Origin: Microcaldota archaeon
GTDB lineage: Archaea; Micrarchaeota; Micrarchaeia; Micrarchaeales; CABMGC01
Direction: 5' to 3'
Length of the DNA stretch: 14,471 nt
Assembly: GCA_030040595.1 (NCBI GenBank)
Contig: JASHTL010000116.1
Span: 1-14,471 of the forward strand
Part shown: positions 1 through 4,331 of the stretch, piece by piece
How the letters are laid out: each line of letters starts with the position of its first letter
How positions within the stretch are numbered: position 1 is the stretch's first letter
Program-made: the position numbers and the translations under genes
The notes under the pieces: model-generated
The model's input: only the letters and a program-made list of their open reading frames with translations
The model's database searches: none
Told to the model about the DNA's origin: nothing

Positions 1-178
1 TTTCAGTTGCAGCGCCAAGGTTAACCTCTTTGTTTGAAACTTTCTTCAAGAGTGCACTTCCTAGTTCAACTAGTGCAAGCGGAATAGTAGCCGCAACGCT
101 TATGTGCTGCTCTACCTCTTCCCATCCTGGTTCCTTGGAGAAGAATTTTACTATTGCTGATGAGTCAATTAGCAGCAC
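1..178 (-). CDS. vapC: VapC-type PIN-domain toxin, 5' part only (runs off the left edge)
   Basis: The first 59 codons of a PIN-domain ribonuclease, the toxin of a VapBC pair; known members cleave tRNA or other RNA. The protein begins VLLIDSSAIVKFF, with the first conserved PIN acidic residue (Asp5) at the end of a hydrophobic strand. Glu38 in the context LALVELGSALL fits the second conserved acidic residue. The distal catalytic acids lie outside the window. I place the start at a GTG (176-178): a TAA lies in frame just upstream, no ATG is available, and a purine-rich GGGAGG ribosome-binding site sits about 6 nt before it. The gene overlaps the end of vapB by 14 nt, the usual toxin-antitoxin arrangement, so translation is probably coupled. 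Family assignment is firm; the RNA target cannot be told. Confidence 0.85.
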   Translation of the reverse strand, partial: MLLIDSSAIVKFFSKEPGWEEVEQHISVAATIPLALVELGSALLKKVSNKEVNLGAATE

Positions 179-398
179 GCCTATCCTCCCTTACAGATCT
201 AACAGAGAAACCCTTTTTGGAAGCCTTTACTTCTTTTTCAACTATCTTCTTTAGTTTGTTGATGCTTTTTCTAAGTTCTATCTGTGCAGCTCTGTTGTTC
301 AGGAATTCCTTCACTACCTCCTCCACGTCAACACCCTCATTCTCTAGCTTTGCTTTTGTGTCTTTTTTAATCCTGACGCTTACGACTACGCTTTCCAT
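165..398 (-). CDS. vapB: VapB-type ribbon-helix-helix antitoxin
   Basis: A 77-aa antitoxin for the overlapping PIN toxin. Residues 4-11 (VVVSVRIK) fit the DNA-binding strand of a ribbon-helix-helix fold, followed by two short helices (about 12-35). The C-terminal half (about 38-65) is a long charged helix that should neutralise the toxin. Known VapB proteins bind the toxin and repress their own promoter. I chose the ATG at 396-398 rather than the in-frame ATG at 426-428: a TATA box at 427-435 overlaps the upstream ATG, so transcription should begin near 404 and the downstream ATG would have a leader of only about 6 nt. The palindrome at 436-451 just upstream of the TATA box is a likely autoregulatory operator. 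Confidence 0.82.
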   Translation of the reverse strand: MESVVVSVRIKKDTKAKLENEGVDVEEVVKEFLNNRAAQIELRKSINKLKKIVEKEVKASKKGFSVRSVREDRRAAN

Positions 399-426
399 AT
401 CAACCAAAGATACTATTGATGTAAAC

Positions 427-435
427 ATATATAAA
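427..435 (-). promoter_or_regulatory. TATA box of the vapBC operon
   Basis: The minus strand reads TTTATATAT, a good archaeal TATA box, centred about 33 nt upstream of the chosen vapB start codon. It overlaps the alternative upstream ATG, which is why that start is rejected. Confidence 0.65.
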
Positions 436-451
436 CATTTGTATACAAATG
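436..451. promoter_or_regulatory. Perfect 16-bp palindrome, candidate VapB operator
   Basis: The sequence catttgtatacaaatg equals its own reverse complement. It abuts the upstream side of the vapB TATA box, where the BRE would lie, so a protein bound here could block TFB/TBP. Ribbon-helix-helix antitoxins normally bind such palindromes as dimers of dimers. The palindrome is seen directly; its role as operator is inferred. Confidence 0.55.
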
Positions 452-523
452 CGCCATAAGGAACGGGAAAGTGGCGGAGAATGTATGCAGACTACAATAA
501 AACAAGTTCATTAATTCTATTTG

Positions 524-1042
524 TTAAATCTGGCTCAGTATAGTTTCTTTTGCTTTTTGTGCAACTCCGATTTCCAAGAACCGTATAAAGCCATCATTGT
601 TAGATACATCAGCAAATTTTATTTTGCCATTAGTACCGAGTGTCTTGTAAGCCTTGCTATCTTTTTTGAGTATTACCAAAATTGCAGTATTAGTTATTCG
701 CTGAGTAAGAACATTAACGAGGGCTATATCTTTAAACAGTATAGGTGTCTTTGGAAATCCTGCAGCGCCGGTAGTTGATATTATTTTCATATTTGTTATC
801 CAAAATTTCGAGTTCTTTGTATATCGGGCTCGCATCCAGAATAGTAGAACAATTACAAGTAATATTACAGTAACTGCAAAAAGAAGCAAGGATACGGTCA
901 ATAATATTATTTCGAATAGACATGCAACAAGAGTTATTCCTACAATTTCTCTCAGGTTAACTTTCTTAATTGGTTCAAACTCCAGTATAATTGTCTCTCC
1001 TTTTTCCAAACTTGGGGTTTGTATAGAAACATCGTCTTGCAT
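524..1042 (-). CDS. Membrane protein with a bacterial-PH-like (bPH2, YdbT-type) domain
   Basis: A 172-aa protein. Residues 1-30 are polar and include the segment ETIILEFEPIKKV. Residues about 31-75 are strongly hydrophobic and fit a two-helix membrane hairpin ending in RARYTK. Residues about 78-160 form a soluble domain starting KFWITNMKIISTTG, which resembles the 'xxxTnxRii' opening strands of bPH2 domains and is followed by alternating strands and a final helix. Members of this family are membrane-associated and mostly uncharacterised. The start is the ATG at 1040-1042; an in-frame TTG at 1055-1057 is less likely because the TATA box at 1065-1072 lies about 26 nt from the ATG, giving a leaderless mRNA. 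It stands alone, transcribed away from the 1210 gene. The fold call rests on pattern recognition only. Confidence 0.7.
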   Translation of the reverse strand: MQDDVSIQTPSLEKGETIILEFEPIKKVNLREIVGITLVACLFEIILLTVSLLLFAVTVILLVIVLLFWMRARYTKNSKFWITNMKIISTTGAAGFPKTPILFKDIALVNVLTQRITNTAILVILKKDSKAYKTLGTNGKIKFADVSNNDGFIRFLEIGVAQKAKETILSQI

Positions 1043-1064
1043 ATTTGGAGTTGTCAAAAACAGA

Positions 1065-1072
1065 TTAATAAA
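1065..1072 (-). promoter_or_regulatory. TATA box for the PH-like membrane protein gene
   Basis: The minus strand reads TTTATTAA, centred about 26-27 nt upstream of the A of the ATG at 1042. This spacing predicts transcription starting on the start codon itself. Confidence 0.6.
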
Positions 1073-1087
1073 ACTTCTTAGAATTAA

Positions 1088-1104
1088 AAGCCGGGAAAGG
1101 GAAT
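1088..1104 (-). repeat. Near-copy of the tRNA-Cys 3' end, candidate att remnant
   Basis: The plus strand aagccgggaaagggaat differs at one base from 2578-2594, which covers the 3' acceptor strand, discriminator base and part of the T arm of tRNA-Cys. Both copies have the same orientation. This copy lies on the 3' side of the tRNA, 1.49 kb away, where integration into a tRNA 3' end would leave its distal att site. The match is seen directly; the att interpretation is inferred, and no integrase gene is in the window. Confidence 0.5.
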
Positions 1105-1170
1105 TGGTGAGGAATATTGGTAGCCAGAGATATAACTTGTTTTACTATTTAAAGTGGCATGCCTGTAAGC

Positions 1171-1178
1171 ATATATAA
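1171..1178 (+). promoter_or_regulatory. TATA box for the 1210 gene
   Basis: The motif atatataa is centred about 35 nt upstream of the ATG at 1210. A second TATA-like element, tatttaaa, sits at 1146-1153. Both lie too close to or beyond the alternative ATG at 1159 to serve it, which supports the downstream start. Confidence 0.5.
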
Positions 1179-1209
1179 CCTTGATTCCTACATTCTAAAG
1201 TGTAAGTCT

Positions 1210-1941
1210 ATGTCAATAACGGATTACTTAGATAAGAGAAAGAAAGAGAATGAAAAACGCAAGGAGGAGGCGAAATATGCTGAAATTGCAACAAAGGCGA
1301 TAAGGTTGGCATATTTCTATAGAACGGATTATCCTGAACAGTATGCACCTAATGCCAAAGCAGGTGTGCTTGCAACTTTGAACTCAGGACTTGAGAATAC
1401 GACAGTAGCAAGAATGGAAGGCGTAATACCAATTAAACTCCACCTTGCTGATTGGCGAGTATACTTTGAGTGGCTGTATTCTTTACCACCATATCAACCT
1501 TACATTAATGGTGCTTTTGGAGGGCAAAAGCCTAATGGACCGAGCATGAATATGGTTGGAATAGAAGTACCTAGACTAAGTGACATTATGCTAATTCTTA
1601 TATCTATTATCATGACTCCTAGAAATTCTTCAGGTGATTATACTGCTATCAAGAAAGAACTGAAAACAGCATCGGCTAAAAGTTATGTAAAGTACCTGGA
1701 ACAACAAAAGATTAACATTTATCTTGGTCCCGCCATAAATGATAGCGTAGCGCTTTATTTCATCAACTACTTTGCAATTATGAAAATTTTAAGTTCGACA
1801 AATCCAGGATTCGGTAAGAATGCCACTGTCCTGGATAAACAGAAGGACGAGTTAATAATCGCAAAAGTCATAAAGCAAGTAGAGATTGATAAGTTGGTGG
1901 CTCAGATTAATATCTTTGCCAAGTACGGTCTTGTAGCATAA
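1210..1941 (+). CDS. Protein of unknown function, 243 aa
   Basis: I do not recognise this protein. It begins MSITDYLDKRKKENEKRKEE, a highly charged helix of about 30 residues. A mixed, probably globular body follows, with aromatic-rich stretches (LADWRVYFEWLYSLPPYQPY at about 84-103). A hydrophobic segment (DIMLILISIIM, about 127-138) could be a buried or membrane helix. The C-terminus is helical and ends KYGLVA. There is no signal peptide and no Cys or His cluster. An upstream in-frame ATG at 1159 would add 17 residues but sits before the likely transcription start. GC is low (about 32% in the line counted), like its neighbours and unlike the genes right of the tRNA. It converges on the 1947-2498 gene with only 5 nt between stop codons. 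It lies inside the interval bounded by the two tRNA-Cys 3'-end copies, so it may be cargo of a former integrated element. Confidence 0.7.
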   Translation: MSITDYLDKRKKENEKRKEEAKYAEIATKAIRLAYFYRTDYPEQYAPNAKAGVLATLNSGLENTTVARMEGVIPIKLHLADWRVYFEWLYSLPPYQPYINGAFGGQKPNGPSMNMVGIEVPRLSDIMLILISIIMTPRNSSGDYTAIKKELKTASAKSYVKYLEQQKINIYLGPAINDSVALYFINYFAIMKILSSTNPGFGKNATVLDKQKDELIIAKVIKQVEIDKLVAQINIFAKYGLVA

Positions 1942-1946
1942 ATTAG

Positions 1947-2498
1947 TTATTTGCCTAATTCGCCTATTAGTCGCTCATGCTCTGCATTGGAAGTGTATGC
2001 CCATTGGATTAGCATTCGTAATGAGATTAAGAACATAAACATAGGAGCAAAAGTAGCAATGTCCGCTATAAAAGCCAATGCAGTTGCAACAAGCGAAAGC
2101 CAAGGTCCAGAACTATTAATGTTTTCTAAGACAATTGAATTAGTTATCAGCAATAAAAACAGAAGCACTGCAGGAACTGCCAAAAGTATTACTATAGAAA
2201 GTGGAAAAGAAGGGTTTGATAAAGGTGGCTTTGGAATATAGGTTCTGTCCCTTTTCCTAATCCATTGCATCAGTTTTTCATTTCTAAATATTTCGATTAG
2301 CAGTAAGACATTAGCAGGAAGGAATATCGATAGAAATGGTATCAGTGATTGATACAATTCCTCATAAGTTTTTAGTGAAACTACCGTATAACTCAAAAGC
2401 ATTGAGATTATAATGACTATTATAAATCCTAGAAATGTCAGATTCATACTTTTTTGAAACGCACGAATTATTTCTTTATCTTGGAGTATGGCTGTCAT
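1947..2498 (-). CDS. Small multi-span membrane protein of unknown function
   Basis: A 183-aa protein with at least four predicted membrane segments: about 19-41 (FLGFIIVIIISMLLSYTVV), 52-71 (SLIPFLSIFLPANVLLLIEI), 100-120 (LSIVILLAVPAVLLFLLLI) and about 133-165. The loop between the second and third is basic (RNEKLMQWIRKRDR) and so probably cytoplasmic. No family motif is recognised. The start is the ATG at 2496-2498; an in-frame TTG 9 nt upstream is rejected because the TATA box at 2522-2530 is spaced for a leaderless start at this ATG. The gene is convergent with the 1210 gene and AT-rich. Together the two genes fill the interval between the tRNA-Cys 3' end and its near-copy at 1088-1104. 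Confidence 0.72.
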   Translation of the reverse strand: MTAILQDKEIIRAFQKSMNLTFLGFIIVIIISMLLSYTVVSLKTYEELYQSLIPFLSIFLPANVLLLIEIFRNEKLMQWIRKRDRTYIPKPPLSNPSFPLSIVILLAVPAVLLFLLLITNSIVLENINSSGPWLSLVATALAFIADIATFAPMFMFLISLRMLIQWAYTSNAEHERLIGELGK

Positions 2499-2521
2499 TA
2501 TAATCAAACTAGTAGGTATAG

Positions 2522-2530
2522 AATATATAA
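2522..2530 (-). promoter_or_regulatory. TATA box for the 1947-2498 membrane protein gene
   Basis: The minus strand reads TTATATATT, centred 28 nt upstream of the A of the ATG at 2498, which predicts a leaderless transcript. Confidence 0.6.
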
Positions 2531-2577
2531 TTGGGCAAAATTAATAAACGAAGGTAAGCTACCAACATTCAATAGGT

Positions 2578-2594
2578 AAGCCGGGAGAGGGAAT
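2578..2594 (-). repeat. 3' end of tRNA-Cys, partner of the copy at 1088-1104
   Basis: aagccgggagagggaat; 16 of 17 bases match 1088-1104 (mismatch at 2587 versus 1097). It covers the 3' acceptor strand, discriminator base and part of the T arm, a usual integrase target. Confidence 0.5.
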
Positions 2595-2649
2595 CGAACC
2601 CCCCTATGCCGCTCTGCAGGCGGCCGCATGGCCTATCTGCCATCCCGGC
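2579..2649 (-). tRNA. tRNA-Cys (anticodon GCA)
   Basis: The minus strand folds into a full cloverleaf. The acceptor stem GCCGGGA pairs with TCCCGGC (seven pairs). The D arm starts GCA, contains GG in its loop and closes with TGC. The anticodon stem GCCGC/GCGGC carries the loop CTGCAGA, giving anticodon GCA. The variable loop is short (ATAG). The T stem GGGGG/CCCTC (one G-U pair) carries the loop TTCGATT. The next base, at 2579, is U, the discriminator expected at position 73 of tRNA-Cys. CCA is not encoded and no intron is seen. Upstream, a TATA-like ATATAAAG (2663-2670, minus) is rather close; the symmetrical tatttaaata at 2697-2706 could serve both this gene and the divergent 2734 gene. Confidence 0.95.
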
Positions 2650-2696
2650 ACTATATCCTTTACTTTATATCAGGATATCGTGATACATCTTATCCG

Positions 2697-2706
2697 TATT
2701 TAAATA
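2697..2706 (+). promoter_or_regulatory. TATA box of the CBS-HPF gene and the surface-protein cluster
   Basis: The motif tatttaaata is centred about 32 nt upstream of the ATG at 2734, implying a leader of about 6 nt. It is near-symmetrical, so it might also fire toward the tRNA. The six genes from 2734 on overlap or abut and show no other clear promoter, so it may drive the whole run. Confidence 0.6.
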
Positions 2707-2733
2707 TTAATATTGTGTATACCTACTGATTAT

Positions 2734-3873
2734 ATGCCAGTTGCATTTGAAACCCTACCTGTAGCGTTAGTTTCGAAGACAAGTCTTGAAGATTACAAAG
2801 TTCCTATCACAAGTGTTTTGAGCGATGTTGAAAAGTACGGTGCTGTCGTTGTAACAAAAAACGACGACTATTTTGGCATGATAGACGATAGGGAGATAGC
2901 GAAACGGGGCATAATAGACATAACAGAGAGCTATTCAACAGGCAAGCTCGCCAGATCGGTGCCGATAGTCAGGACAGATACGCCTATACAGGACATAATC
3001 AACTATTTTTACAAATCCTCAGCGCGCGCCTTGCCGTACATGAAAGAGAATCGCGTACTGGGCATTGTCAAGAGGGATGCGATACTCCGTGCGATACTTT
3101 CGCTTCACCTGATCTCCGCAATGAAGGTCAAGGAGGTGATGTCCACTCCTTTCTTCTCGATTGATTCAGATGCAAACATAGCGCAGGCGAGGAGCGCGAT
3201 GGAGAAGAACAAGGTCAGCAGGCTCGTGGTGCTCTCAAACAAGAAGCTCTTCGGGCTGATAACCTACAAGGACATAATCAACTACACTGCAAGGATGAGG
3301 GAGCGCAAGAGCAAGGTAGGGAGGAGCATGCCGGAGAGCGCGACGCGCGTGGCTGATGTCTGCGAAAGGAATCTTTATTCCATAGGAAAAGAAGAAGGGG
3401 TAGACAACGCGATAAGGAGCCTTGTCGAGCACAATATCTCATCGCTTCTGATAACAAAAGGGGAGCAGCCGCTTGGCATAATAACGGTGAAGGACGTACT
3501 TGAGGCCGCGCTCGGCAACGGCAACGCCCCGCGCGAGAACATAATGATCTCAGGCCTTGATGATTACAATGAGGAGTACAGAGAGGAGATAGTAGATACT
3601 ATAAACAACATAACGGACAAGGTCGACAGGTTCAGCAAGATAAAAGTTGACAATATCTCTGTCAACTTTAAGAGGGTAAAGACAAAGGGATACGAGATCA
3701 CTGCAAGGCTGGAGCTTGAGAGGGGAGAGGAGGTGTATGCCTCTGCGGCCGGCTATACGCTTGAGAGGACATTAAAGAGCCTTGAGGATAAGCTCTATAA
3801 AGAGATAGCGCAGAAGAAGAATAGGATGGTGACCACTAAGAAGGAGCTTGGTGCAACAAATGAGCAAGATTAG
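2734..3873 (+). CDS. Four-CBS-domain protein fused to an HPF/YfiA-like ribosome-hibernation domain
   Basis: A 379-aa protein. It has two CBS pairs: a degenerate CBS1 (about 10-60, ending YFGMIDDREIAKR), CBS2 (about 72-120, VLGIVKRDAIL), CBS3 (about 131-187, MKVKEVMSTPFFSI to LFGLITYKDIINY) and CBS4 (about 205-262, ISSLLITKG to PLGIITVKDVLEA). CBS pairs typically bind adenine nucleotides. Residues about 270-365 resemble HPF/YfiA: strands KIKVDNISVNFKR, YEITARLELE and EEVYASAAGYTLERTLKSL, the last matching HPF 'HASAEGxDxxxAIDxLxDKL'. HPF proteins bind the small ribosomal subunit during dormancy, so an energy-sensing hibernation factor is the natural reading (inference). The start is the ATG at 2734, not the upstream TTG, which lies within about 10 nt of the TATA box. 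By hand count GC rises along the gene, from about 37% near the start to about 62% around 3200. The end overlaps the next gene by 14 nt. Confidence 0.82.
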   Translation: MPVAFETLPVALVSKTSLEDYKVPITSVLSDVEKYGAVVVTKNDDYFGMIDDREIAKRGIIDITESYSTGKLARSVPIVRTDTPIQDIINYFYKSSARALPYMKENRVLGIVKRDAILRAILSLHLISAMKVKEVMSTPFFSIDSDANIAQARSAMEKNKVSRLVVLSNKKLFGLITYKDIINYTARMRERKSKVGRSMPESATRVADVCERNLYSIGKEEGVDNAIRSLVEHNISSLLITKGEQPLGIITVKDVLEAALGNGNAPRENIMISGLDDYNEEYREEIVDTINNITDKVDRFSKIKVDNISVNFKRVKTKGYEITARLELERGEEVYASAAGYTLERTLKSLEDKLYKEIAQKKNRMVTTKKELGATNEQD

Positions 3874-4324
3874 ACTTCAGTCAAGCTTTGAATTGCTGAT
3901 AACACTATCAGTTGGTTTGTCAGTGCTTCTTCCTGTAGTAGTCCTTGCGTTTGTGCAGATCGCGAGCGCAAGCTCCTCATTGTCTACTGTTGAAGCGCAG
4001 CAGGCGGCGAGCAGCGTCGCAAGCATCGCAACCCTTGTTGGCAGCGAAGGACCGCCTGCGAAGCAGCTTATCGAACTTACTATACCGACAGGAGTCAGGT
4101 ACATATACGTTGGGACGCTGAGCAACAACGTTGGCCATGAGATAATATTCGAGGTCAGCTCGCCGAGGGGCCTGAGCTACGTCACCGCGTATACTCCGGT
4201 GAACGTGAGCGGGGACCTTGGCGGGATAACCGCAACCGGTACATATCTTGTGAATGTGAGTTCGGAGGCCGCGTGCCCGCACCAGTCAGCTGTCGCTTGC
4301 GTCTATGTGACCCCGGTAGTTTAG
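3860..4324 (+). CDS. Small pilin-like protein with class III signal peptide
   Basis: A 154-aa secreted or membrane-anchored protein. The N-terminus MSKIRLQSSFELLITLSVGL matches the archaeal class III signal consensus (Q-x-S-x-E-x-x-x-L): Gln at +1 and Glu at +5 of the mature protein, then a hydrophobic helix to about residue 35. EppA-type prepilin peptidases cut just before this Gln. The mature part (about 40-154) is rich in Ser, Val and Thr, has Asn-X-Ser sequons (NVSG, NVSS) and two Cys near the C-terminus (ACPHQSAVAC) that could form a disulfide. The size fits a pilin. I chose the ATG at 3860; a TTG at 3848 and a GTG at 3851 are possible, with AAGGAG at 3841-3846 better spaced for those. 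It overlaps the CBS gene end by 14 nt and is followed after 7 nt by the first giant protein gene. Confidence 0.72.
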   Translation: MSKIRLQSSFELLITLSVGLSVLLPVVVLAFVQIASASSSLSTVEAQQAASSVASIATLVGSEGPPAKQLIELTIPTGVRYIYVGTLSNNVGHEIIFEVSSPRGLSYVTAYTPVNVSGDLGGITATGTYLVNVSSEAACPHQSAVACVYVTPVV

Positions 4325-4331
4325 TGTTGTA

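Noticed and set aside
154..459. Plus-strand open frame antisense to vapB
   Set aside because: Ser/Thr/Leu-rich shadow of the antitoxin gene with no supporting promoter or motif.
466..473. cgggaaag near 466 resembling part of the tRNA-Cys 3'-end repeat
   Set aside because: Only 8 bases match, too short to count as a third att-like copy.
2653..2678. Short inverted repeat atatcc...ggatat between the tRNA and the CBS gene
   Set aside because: Six-bp arms in AT-rich DNA are expected by chance; no matching regulator or conserved position.
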